Assembly (NCBI GenBank): GCA_015039365.1
Contig: WION01000031.1
Coordinates: 124,001 to 188,000, forward strand
DNA length: 64,000 nt
Direction: 5' to 3'
Source: Amanita rubescens
Taxonomy: Eukaryota; Basidiomycota; Agaricomycetes; Agaricales; Amanitaceae
Shown here: one piece after another, positions 7,946 to 16,563 of the stretch
How positions within the stretch are numbered: position 1 is the stretch's first letter
Layout: every line of letters starts with the position of its first letter
Position numbers and translations under genes: made by a program
The notes under the pieces: generated by a model
Database searches by the model: none
What the model was told of the DNA's origin: nothing
Seen by the model: only the letters and a program-made list of their open reading frames with translations

Positions 7946-10100
7946 AACCATGTCCTCCCCCATTAACAACCTGTCCGCCGCTGCTACTCCAGCCGCTTCA
8001 ACAGTTGTCGAGGAAACCGTCCCTCCGACCCCTTCTAGAGAGGAATCGCCCACGCCATTGCCAATTCCTCCTCCCATCTGTATGTTACATTATACGTCCA
8101 TCGGTACAGAATGGTTCCCTATAATTCCTTCTGACGAGGAATTTATACCACGAGATGAAGATTCTTTATCTTCTGACTCATCTTATACCTTCCCACCATC
8201 GAACGCTTCTACGATAGAAGAACTAATGCGAAACGTCACAGATATGGGGAACGCTATTCCCCCTAATACTCCTGTGCCACTTGAGATGCAGGAAATGGTA
8301 GCTCAAGTATTCGCCACCAGAGACCAAATGGTCATCACCTACGCACGCAGACCACGTCCTGATACTACCCCTGAAGATATCCGGATCATGCGAGAAGGAC
8401 TACTCATGTTCAACACCACCGCCTTTACTATGGGAATTCCTCCCATCAACGAAGAACTCGTAGACAACTACCTTGAAAGAGCAAGGACCATTGCTGCCAC
8501 TAATGCTGCAACCACTGCCGCCATCTCTGCTGCTGCTAACGCTGTCGCCGCCGAACTCGATGTTGTCACCGCTAACGCCACCGCCGAAGACGAGATCAAC
8601 GAAAGACTCATCAACCCCATCTCGATTCCTATTGTCTTCCCAGAAGACACTCCATCGCCAAGACCCCTTTACACCCCATTAGATTTAATGAGGGAAACCC
8701 ACGCTCGATCCATGAGCCCAGTGCCTAGACTCCCTGCCGAAGGACCTATTCCTAGGTTCTTATTTCAGCATGCTTCTGTCAACGACGACAATTTTAACGT
8801 ACCCGCACCTGACATCCCTGCTATAAACGTCATCTTGACGCATTACGCCATCCCTTCCTTCGTCGATCCAATTATTCGACGAGCCTTTTACAGAATTTGG
8901 ACGTTGTTCACGTCCTGGACCTTTGCCAACAACTATCTGTTCATCTTGAATAGATATGTTCGCCCTGATCTGATGGCCCTTGTTAACGTCATCATTAATC
9001 TTACCCGCCGGTTCCGAGAACCGCAACGCAACCGCTGGATCACCCTGATGATCTGGAACAATATTCATTGGTTTTGTGACTTACGAGGAGACGTATACCT
9101 CGAAGAAGCAATCCGTCTTACCACTGCCGGACGTCGTCACCATTTCATCCAACCAACACGACAACCCGCTTTAGACACTGGCATGGCCTGGATGCACGGA
9201 CGCCCTGTATTTCCCCACACTCCCGTCAATGCTACGTTCGAACGTATTCGAACCCTTAGTGACCGTCTCAACCCAATGATGACTCCTGATGGTTGGGATG
9301 TAACTATACTACGACAACTACAAACGACAATTAACAATCTCATATGGAGGCATGATCGTAACCCTAACAGACCTAATACCAGTAACGAATACCAAGACGC
9401 CGCCGTCATTGCACTTCAAACAGGACATACAATTGAAGGACACGATGTCCCTATCCCTGAAAATCCGACACGTCGCACTATCTTTCACCTGCACGGACCT
9501 GACCCTTCGGCCGAACGATTGGTATCATTCGAACCAAATAACTTAGCCTTCGAAGGAGAAGATATCCCTGGAACTCAAGGCTGTTACATGTGCGGAGCCC
9601 CACATCACACTACCGAGCACCATCAACAACGAGAAATACGCCGAGGACCGGTACATGAGGAAACCCTGCCTCCCACTTATCCAGACGCTATAACACAATC
9701 AGCGCTGCCCACGCCGTTTGAACAAATCCCTGAAAGACGAATTTCTACCGCTTCGCCCGCTACTACTATCGATTCCGCCCAACTCGAACAAGGCGAACCT
9801 TCCCCGCTTATCGAAAGAAGACGACGAGGAACAAATACTCGTCCTCCAGGCAACCGCTTCACTACTACTACTACTGGACCTCCACCATCACGACGAAACC
9901 TTGGAAACCGCCGAGGCCAATCCACACGAGGACAGTCGACACGACATGTCGCCACTATGACTGCCTCGAATACACGAGAAGAGCGACCGACTCTTCAAGA
10001 ACGACTTACTGACAACCGCCGCCGCCGTCGTCATCCCTGGCAAGGAAATGAAGACTCTTACACCTACGACAGCGATGCCGAACACAATCGTGACACGTAG
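7890..10100 (+). CDS. Gypsy-B ORF3, zinc-knuckle-like protein after pol
   Basis: This 736-residue ORF begins at an ATG inside the 3' end of pol and overlaps it by 56 nt in a different frame. It is intact and the same length as its Gypsy-C counterpart at 33685-35895. The N-terminal third is Pro/Thr/Ala-rich with an Ala/Asn-rich helix. The middle third looks globular and is very conserved between the copies (NVIINLTRRFREP, WNNIHWFC). Near residue 565 is CYMCGAPHHTTEHH, which has zinc-knuckle spacing with a final His (CX2CX4HX4H). The C-terminus is basic and Arg-rich. There is no signal peptide and no membrane segment, so it is not envelope-like despite its position. A second nucleocapsid-like or RNA-binding protein is an inference. 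Confidence 0.88.
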   Translation: MESQQLSPLLVNHENAVLETMSSPINNLSAAATPAASTVVEETVPPTPSREESPTPLPIPPPICMLHYTSIGTEWFPIIPSDEEFIPRDEDSLSSDSSYTFPPSNASTIEELMRNVTDMGNAIPPNTPVPLEMQEMVAQVFATRDQMVITYARRPRPDTTPEDIRIMREGLLMFNTTAFTMGIPPINEELVDNYLERARTIAATNAATTAAISAAANAVAAELDVVTANATAEDEINERLINPISIPIVFPEDTPSPRPLYTPLDLMRETHARSMSPVPRLPAEGPIPRFLFQHASVNDDNFNVPAPDIPAINVILTHYAIPSFVDPIIRRAFYRIWTLFTSWTFANNYLFILNRYVRPDLMALVNVIINLTRRFREPQRNRWITLMIWNNIHWFCDLRGDVYLEEAIRLTTAGRRHHFIQPTRQPALDTGMAWMHGRPVFPHTPVNATFERIRTLSDRLNPMMTPDGWDVTILRQLQTTINNLIWRHDRNPNRPNTSNEYQDAAVIALQTGHTIEGHDVPIPENPTRRTIFHLHGPDPSAERLVSFEPNNLAFEGEDIPGTQGCYMCGAPHHTTEHHQQREIRRGPVHEETLPPTYPDAITQSALPTPFEQIPERRISTASPATTIDSAQLEQGEPSPLIERRRRGTNTRPPGNRFTTTTTGPPPSRRNLGNRRGQSTRGQSTRHVATMTASNTREERPTLQERLTDNRRRRRHPWQGNEDSYTYDSDAEHNRDT

Positions 10101-10144
10101 TCACAAGTAAATTCAATATTTGGTGAATATTGGACTTCGTATGT

Positions 10145-10157
10145 AGGAGAAGGGCTA
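10145..10157 (+). promoter_or_regulatory. Gypsy-B polypurine tract
   Basis: A purine-rich run, AGGAGAAGGGC plus TA, lies directly before the 3' LTR. It is the expected plus-strand DNA primer site. The same sequence precedes the Gypsy-C 3' LTR. Confidence 0.75.
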
Positions 10158-10589
10158 TGTTACAAATGTACGTCATGGCCTATCTTTTTCTTATCTTATC
10201 ATCTATGTCATCTCTCCTACGTCATTGATTGCATATGCGTTCCTTCTGGAACATTCATCGTTTATCATATGCTATTCTATTTTATCACATGCATGTCGAT
10301 TATCACATGTAAACCATTCCATTATCACATGTAGCTGTTTCGTTATCACATGCATTCCTATTTACTATATTTGCGTATATACTTTGTACTATATAAACTA
10401 CGCAAATATACGACTAGACCTCAGTCTAGTTTTAACAGTCAAAATCTGTCTCATTATCGTCTAAGCTCCCTTGAGGACTTATCCGATAATAACTCTTATC
10501 CTTTGAACGTTCTTAAGTGCCGGAACTCCCTTGAGGAACCTACGGTACCTGATAAGCTTGACTTATCAGTGAACGAACAAAACGTAACA
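10158..10589 (+). repeat. Gypsy-B 3' LTR (432 bp)
   Basis: The LTR starts TGTTACAAAT and ends ACGTAACA. It closely matches the 429 bp Gypsy-C LTRs read on their minus strand. It includes the TATATAAA box and the 5' self-primer sequence AGTCTAGTTTTA. Several ACATGTGA/TCACATG-like repeats lie in its upstream half. It is followed by GGATT, half of the expected target duplication. The 154 bp from 10590 to 10743 hold no recognisable feature. Confidence 0.92.
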
Positions 10590-10743
10590 GGATTTTTCCA
10601 GGCCACAAATCTTATCTCATCTAATACTGCAACCCCCAGGAAGTGAGTGACTATGATAGTCCTGGTTTATAGATCCTTCTTTGATGAGTAACAGATAGTG
10701 AGTTGTCTTTAGTTATGAACTGCTCTGTTCTCTATTGCATATA

Positions 10744-11098
10744 CAGTGACTCAAAAAATTGTCCCAATGTTTGGCACTTTTTGCTTCTGTGTATCATAGC
10801 ATCACATCAAGGCCAAATAGAGCCAAAGTATAAGTGTACGTAAGAAAGGTCTACATCTTGGCTACGTGACGAATCAAAAATTATGTAATTTGATGCTGTT
10901 CCCAAGATGTTACAGCCAATTCAATTTGGTGACTCATTGGGACAATTATTTGACTTGGTATCAGAAATACAGAAAATGCTCAATCCAGTGCTTTGTATTG
11001 CCCCCCTTGGTCTTGGTCAATGCTTTTGACCTTGTAGGCATACTTTCCATTGATATCTGACACACATCTGGCTCTATATCATCCCACACACCTGCCAT
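10744..11098. repeat. Left long terminal inverted repeat of Tc1/mariner element
   Basis: About 355 bp pair with the reverse complement of 11954-12305. Mismatches are few and scattered. The outer 100 bases are almost perfect. Confidence 0.9.
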
Positions 11099-11941
11099 GT
11101 CCCATCTCCTCTGCTCAGCAGGAAAACATCCTCTCCCTTGTTTCCAATGGTTTCCCCACTTGTCATATTGCCTCTATACTTGGTCCTGGCAAGTATACCA
11201 TCTCCACAATTATTCAGGAACACCTTCCTAATCAACAAATTTCTTTGCTGGTCATCCTTCCAAGCTCTCTCCTATCTATCCTCACCCAAATCACCACTGG
11301 GAAGGCTGCTAATGCTGTTCAGGTCACCAAACTTGTTGGCATCATCAACTCCCATCCACTCCACCCACAAACAGTCAGAACTGTGCTTAAGTAGCAGTTG
11401 TTTAAGGCTATGACAAAGAAGAAAAGCCATGTGAACAGGGGGGAAATAATAGGCCTTTGCTCTGAGGCACAACCAGTGTTCTGTGGAGGGCTGGAAGAGG
11501 GTAATTTGGTCAGGTGAGACTAAGGTTAACAGTATTGGGTCATATGGGGAGTAGTTGATGTGGAAGCAAGTGGTGGATAGGTTGATTGATAGGGAGGTCC
11601 AAGGAACTGTGACATTGGAGGGTGGGAACATCATGGTATGGGGTTGTATGGGCTGGAATGGTGTGGGTAAAGTTACTGAAGTTGAGGGGAGGATAGATGC
11701 TGACCAGTATGTGTCCATTTGGACCACCTCTGACTACTCAGTATAGAGGAATCTGGGATTGCTGATGGGGAGCACATTTTTAAGAAAGGCCATCACCCCA
11801 AATACACCTTCAGAAAGGCTAGATACTGGATGAAAGAGGACAATATCACTCTTCTGGACTGACTTCTATAGTATCCAGACCTTAATCCTCTGGCATCACA
11901 TCAAATTGCACTTGTGCAACCATGAGCCGGAGATTGGGAGA
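11050..11941 (+). pseudogene. Tc1-type transposase relic
   Basis: The 5' part (11050-11394) encodes a helix-turn-helix region recognisable as Tc1 (SSAQQENILSLV, GKAANAVQVTK, HPQTVRTVLK) and ends at a TAG. Further 3', in shifted frames, are IWSGETK (where active Tc1 enzymes have a catalytic Asp instead of Gly), VQGTVTLEGG, MVWGCMGWNGVGKVTEVEGR and a weak NP-L end of the DDE domain. Several stops and frameshifts interrupt it. The motif order and spacing match a Tc1 transposase of about 340 residues. Confidence 0.85.
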
Positions 11942-11953
11942 TTTGAGAGGGAG

Positions 11954-12305
11954 TGGCAGATGTGGGATGATATAGAGCCAGATGTGTGTCAGATATCAAT
12001 GGAAAGTATGCCTACAAGGTCAAAAGCAGTCACCAAGACCAAGGGGGGCAATACAAAGCACTGGATTGAGCATTTTCTGTATTTCTGATACCAAGTCAAA
12101 TAATTGTCCCAATGAGTCACCAAATTGAATTGACTGTAACATCATGGGAACAGCATAGAATTACATAATTTTTGATTCGTCACGTAGCAAAGATGTAGAC
12201 CTTCCTTACGTACACTTATACTTTGGCTCTATTTGGCCTTGATGTGATGCTATGATACACAGAAGCAAAAAGTGCCAAACATTGGGACAATTTTTTGAGT
12301 CACTG
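11954..12305. repeat. Right long terminal inverted repeat of Tc1/mariner element
   Basis: Inverted partner of 10744-11098. It ends GAGTCACTG just before the flanking TA. It overlaps the sequence that would have carried the transposase 3' end. Confidence 0.9.
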
Positions 12306-12307
12306 TA

Positions 12308-13293
12308 CATAGATTGTAAGGCATCATTCTCACTTCCAAACATGGCCTGATGGCCTTCTCCTAACTTTTCAGGTGAGAAATGGTGTAATGACACATACAA
12401 GATGCTAATATACATGCCAATTAACTTTGTCCTCAGTCTGTAAGTCACCAACCACAGAGTTGAAATCCAAAGGTTCACATTTGTTGTCATATTAGACTAA
12501 GCTTATCCCTCTGTTTGGTGATGGGATTTCAGAGTTTTCAGTAACTGTAAGACCAATGTTGACTCTTGTATCATGCATGACTGAGGATAAGTGCACCAGC
12601 CTGTGGCCTGTCAGGCCTTAGCTGGTAGTAATGTTCTCTGCTTGATTGCTTTTTTAGACTAACAAGTTGAAAGCAATCAATATTCTTGCCAAGATGTCAT
12701 TTTGGATTAAGAAGCCATTTGAAAAATCTATCCTGGATGCATTAATCCAGTTCATAGAGCAAGACTATGTGACAAAGCTCAAGGCATGCATCACTGTGGA
12801 GTCCATTCCCTCTGATCAGGATGGCTTGGCTTCCTTCTTGAATAATAAGATTAAAAACATTTGATGGTATGCACCTACAGTTTACTATCTGTTTAACATG
12901 TGACTTGGCAATTTCCAGTTTGAATTGTACAACAATCATCTTACTTCTCATTTTCCAAGTCATTTTTTCTATAAGATGTGCTTTCTTTCTATGTAACAGG
13001 ATTTTGGAGAATCCCTGTTGAAATGTTATCTCTTACTTCATCATTGGATTTCTTGTGGAGACATTGGAAGTTGCAGATACTGTTCTAGTAGTGTGGAAAA
13101 TGGCACCATGTGACATTGGAACACTATACTCTGACATTGAAATGGTTCAGTACACTATGTTACATAAATATCCAAATGACATTGCCTGCTTTCCACTGCC
13201 TTCCACATTCCCACATTTATATATATGATGTTGCAGATGTTGGGCCCATTAGCTTCTATACCTTATGCTGATTTTCTACTTCACCTTGAGAAG
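12308..13293. other. Unassigned AT-rich spacer
   Basis: No gene can be supported here. A 65-codon frame at 12667-12864 has no recognisable motif. The base composition resembles old transposon-derived DNA more than the GC-richer host genes. Confidence 0.5.
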
Positions 13294-13815
13294 TGTTACA
13301 AACACGGTACGGACTCCTACATTATGATTACATGACACGTCGGACATGCTTACTTTTTCGTATATGCCTACCCCTTCACCACATCCCCATTATGTTCACC
13401 AAACGGACTACTTTGTTTCCTTATCGATCCCCATTCTGTTTACCCTATGCCCAATCCCTTCAAGTTCATACACGTACCATCCCTTATGCCCCCTGTTTTA
13501 CCTATACTTGCTATCGCCCTTGTTCTACTTACGATACAGCTGTGTTTCTGTACATGTATATAAATCGATGTACTGTAACATCGAACCTTAAGTTCGACTT
13601 AGTTTGTCTTTTCAATATCATCTCATCTCGCCTAAAGAACGTCATTCCTACTCCGTTCATTATCGCTCTCAAGTATAAGACTTCTTCTAGTCGTCTTATC
13701 ACTAAGCTTATTCGTTCACCTATTGTTTGACTTGTCCGTTGGACTTAGTCTACTTTGTCAAGCGCTCATTAGTAGCGTGGACACATTGTAGGTGGAGATT
13801 GACGTGATCATAACA
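13294..13815 (+). repeat. Solo LTR of the Gypsy-A family (522 bp)
   Basis: This is a complete LTR, TGTTACAAAC to TCATAACA, on the opposite strand to the Gypsy-A LTR at 3553-4068. It is flanked by a perfect 5-bp target duplication AGAAG (13289-13293 and 13816-13820). It has a TATATAAA box at 13557 and the self-primer motif about 31 nt downstream. A solo LTR with intact duplication indicates an insertion followed by LTR-LTR recombination. Confidence 0.93.
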
Positions 13816-13820
13816 AGAAG

Positions 13821-14400
13821 CTTCTCCATAACAGAGTGTAGTTTGATGTTGAGATCCCATAACTTTTTCCATGGTTTGGACTGCATAAGATAGCAAAGAC
13901 TCTGCCACATCCGAGTCAAACCTTTCCTGACTTTTATATGTCAAGGCTAAATTGGCCATGACATGAAGGGTGTTCAAATGTTCTGAGCCAAGCTTTACTT
14001 TCCATGCATGCATAACCTCTACCTGGAGTGCCTCTGCCTCATGTGACTTTCCCTAATTCTGGTATGTTGATGCCAAATTGTTCAGGGAGGGTTGCAAGAG
14101 TGCCTGGATGATCTAATCCCAGCTTTATTTTCTGTATATTCATCACTTCTACCTGCAGCTTCTCTGCCTCATCCCATATTCCCTGATACTGGTATATTGT
14201 ATTTGTTGCCAAATTGCCCATGGTAGTGAGAGTACCTGGATGGTCTGATCCCAGCTTCACTTTCCTTGTATTCACTACTTCTACCTGCCCTCATCCCTTC
14301 TTCTGATTCTGGTATGTTGATGCTCAATTGTTCACATTTGTGAGAATGCCTGGGTAGAGTATAACAGAGATATTGGCAGCCAGGTAAAAAATCACCTGTC
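13821..14400 (-). pseudogene. Decayed TPR (kinesin-light-chain-like) repeat protein fragment
   Basis: On the minus strand, pieces of TPR repeats of the TPR_10/TPR_12 type can be read: KLGSDHPGTLTTMGNLA, WDEAEKLQVEVMN, KLGLDHPGTLATL, KLGSEHLNTLHVMANLALTYKSQ. They fall in different frames and are cut by stops. In fungi such repeats commonly form the C-terminal sensor of NB-ARC/NACHT STAND proteins or stand alone. The solo LTR interrupts the region next to it. No ATPase part is seen. Confidence 0.72.
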
Positions 14401-15733
14401 AACTTGTTGGCCTGGGAATGTCACGGGTATATAATGATGGTACTAAGCAAAGAAGGGATGTCACGCTTATTGTCACATATGTCACGGTGGACTCGGTGGA
14501 AAAGTCCAGTCCGTCGCCCTCCAATTCCTCCCATCGCCCATCTGCAAATATATATGCTGCTGGATCCGATGTATTTGCACAACATGTAACAGATGCCGCT
14601 CACACTGTGCAACTCGATCGCGCGTCACCAATGTGCTAAACATCAGCAGGATCCGGACTGTCGTCGCTCCTCCGTGCGCGCGCGCGAAGTTACACCAAGC
14701 GGCAATGGTATCCATATTGCATGAAGATGCGATATGTGGGTACTTTCGAAGGTCTTCACAATGGGCTCTCTGTGTGACTCTACTCCAATCGATACCTACC
14801 TGCACGCTTGGCTGCTCCTTCAACGTGACCCTCACCGCACACATCTTTCTTCGCGCAGGCGAATGGTACGCTTTGCCTAGCTAAGATGGTGCTGAAGAGG
14901 ATTACTGTTACGTGATGATGCTCGTCGATGGCACGTATAGTTTCGTTTCAAAGAATGTATCTGACAGAGATTGCATATCAAAACACGATCTTGCTGGTAT
15001 AAAACGTACACGATGATGCGGGGGGATGCGATAAATAGAGATACTGGCAGCACCGGAGTTCGTTCTGGGTTATCAACTGGCCTGCGGTGCTTAAAGATTG
15101 AGACCACTGAGCAACAGTGATTTTACCTTGGAGGTTGAACGTATGTCATTTTTCGTATGTTATGTATCCTGGGATGACGAGGAGGCCAAAGGTGGCCCAG
15201 GTGAAGAGGGTGTATATCGCCAGGAAAGAGTGGTTGTTGGGGGATGCAGTTCTACCGCGACTCTGAATCATGACGAGGATGTCAAGCTTCCCGATGTGCC
15301 GAAAGTCCCTAGGGCCGGTGTTCAGAACTATCTCGGCTGTCAAAATGAGAAGTCCGTTCATAGATGCGTGTCAGAAAAAAGAATGTAAAGGCTACCCTTG
15401 ACGGTCAGAGAATGCCGTGCCGAGAGCTGTGCTCAGAAACACCATCGCTTGCACCAAGGCTCATGGACTGTCAATCAATAGACGAGTGGATTTGGTTCGC
15501 GAACGGTTCGGTTAAATGCCCACGTTGTAGAATCAGATGACACGAAAAGAGTGCAAACGGGGTAACCGAGCCTGCAGCCGAGAAGCTTCCTCGGGCAACG
15601 CTATGGCTGTGCTAGTACTCATGCCTGCCCGGTCTCGCGATCCCGCAGATGGGAATCACGTCCATACGTAGCCGCCTTTCGTTTTGGTACAAAAGGACCT
15701 TCAACTCAACCATGTCATGCAAGCCGCCTCGCA
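14401..15733. other. Intergenic region upstream of cerato-platanin gene
   Basis: No gene is supported. A short hydrophobic minus-strand frame at 15146-15361 could be a remnant of a membrane protein, but no family is recognisable. The last few hundred bases presumably contain the promoter of the cerato-platanin gene. Confidence 0.5.
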
Positions 15734-16174
15734 ATGAAGCTTACCGCCCTCTTCGCATCTCTTCTTTCGTTCGTCGCTGTCCCTGCGTTGGGTCAAATCA
15801 CCGTCGCCTATGACACCGCGTATGACAATAGTGCGGCGTCCCTGGACACCGTAGCATGTTCAGACGGTCCCAATGGCCTGGAGACGCTTGGATATACCAC
15901 GCTTGGCTCTCTTCCCAGCTTTCCGAACATCGGTGCTGCCTATGCGGTAGGAGGCTGGGATTCGCCCGCTTGCGGTACTTGTTGGCAGCTCACATATACC
16001 AATGCACAAGGCGCGAGCAAAAGTATCAACGTAACAGCCGTTGACCATGCCGGCGCTAATTCGTTCAACATCGCGTTGAAGGCTATGAACAATCTGACCA
16101 ACAATCAGGCTGTGGCACTGGGACGTGTCCCTGTGACTTCAAAGCAAGTTCCGGCATCTGGGTGTGGCCTGTAA
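15734..16174 (+). CDS. Cerato-platanin family secreted protein
   Basis: This single-exon gene encodes 146 residues. Residues 1-20 form a signal peptide (hydrophobic core, VPALG before the likely cleavage site). The mature part of about 126 residues has the family motifs ITVAYDTAYD, CSDGPNGL, YAVGGWDSPACGTCW and the four conserved cysteines (42, 80, 83, 144) that form two disulfides. Cerato-platanins are secreted, chitin-oligomer-binding, expansin-like proteins of the fungal wall, often sensed by plants. The protein would act outside the cell. Length is normal and no lesion is seen. It is convergent with VPS11. Confidence 0.95.
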   Translation: MKLTALFASLLSFVAVPALGQITVAYDTAYDNSAASLDTVACSDGPNGLETLGYTTLGSLPSFPNIGAAYAVGGWDSPACGTCWQLTYTNAQGASKSINVTAVDHAGANSFNIALKAMNNLTNNQAVALGRVPVTSKQVPASGCGL

Positions 16175-16563
16175 TAGGGCATCTTGAGTGTTACTACCCA
16201 GCAACGTTCGTGAGTTACAATTAATAAACGAATCCGGATTCCCTCTGATCCGCCTCGATCATAACAGATTGTTTTTGGCTTGATGGACATTAGATTGGAC
16301 AAATAGGACATTTAGGTGTATGATTGTATGATTATCGATTACCAATGTGTCATATACAGAATGCGGAACACCATCGACAATACTCGTGGTTTTCGGCACG
16401 TGTTCAGATTCGTTCCTGTAACACTACCTCCATGCCTCTCGTCTGAAAGTCTTGCCGTCTAGATTACTGCCCCGTATACATACCATTCATGTGATCTTCT
16501 CAACTATGGCGGCGTTCCTTGTGACCCAATGTTGTTTCCGAGAATGAAAGATGCAATCAAACA
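16175..16563. other. Convergent 3' spacer
   Basis: This 389 bp spacer lies between the 3' ends of the cerato-platanin gene and VPS11. It should hold both polyadenylation regions. Nothing else is recognised. Confidence 0.6.

Larger units (their letters stand above)
4069..10589 (+). mobile_element. Gypsy-B: Ty3/gypsy chromovirus, 5'-interrupted
   Basis: This plus-strand element is closely related to Gypsy-C. It retains the 3' end of gag, pol, ORF3, a polypurine tract and the 3' LTR. Its 5' part has been separated by insertion of Gypsy-A at 4068/4069 and should lie beyond the left window edge. It is degraded: gag has an in-frame TGA at 4104-4106 where Gypsy-C has CGA, and pol lacks six RNase H residues present in Gypsy-C. 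The 5 bp after its 3' LTR are GGATT (10590-10594), which should also precede its missing 5' LTR. Confidence 0.92.
10744..12305 (+). mobile_element. Degenerate Tc1/mariner DNA transposon (1562 bp)
   Basis: The element is bounded by long inverted repeats that begin CAGTGACTCAAAAAATTG at both ends and is flanked by TA dinucleotides (10742-10743, 12306-12307), the Tc1/mariner target duplication. The inverted repeats are about 350 bp and nearly identical, differing at scattered positions. Between them is a decayed Tc1-type transposase. The element cannot transpose itself, but its ends are still well matched. Confidence 0.92.

Noticed and set aside
7890..10100. ORF3 as an envelope gene
   Set aside because: It lies in the env position, but it has no signal peptide, no hydrophobic transmembrane segment and no fusion-like region. 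The Cys/His knuckle and basic tail suggest nucleic-acid binding.
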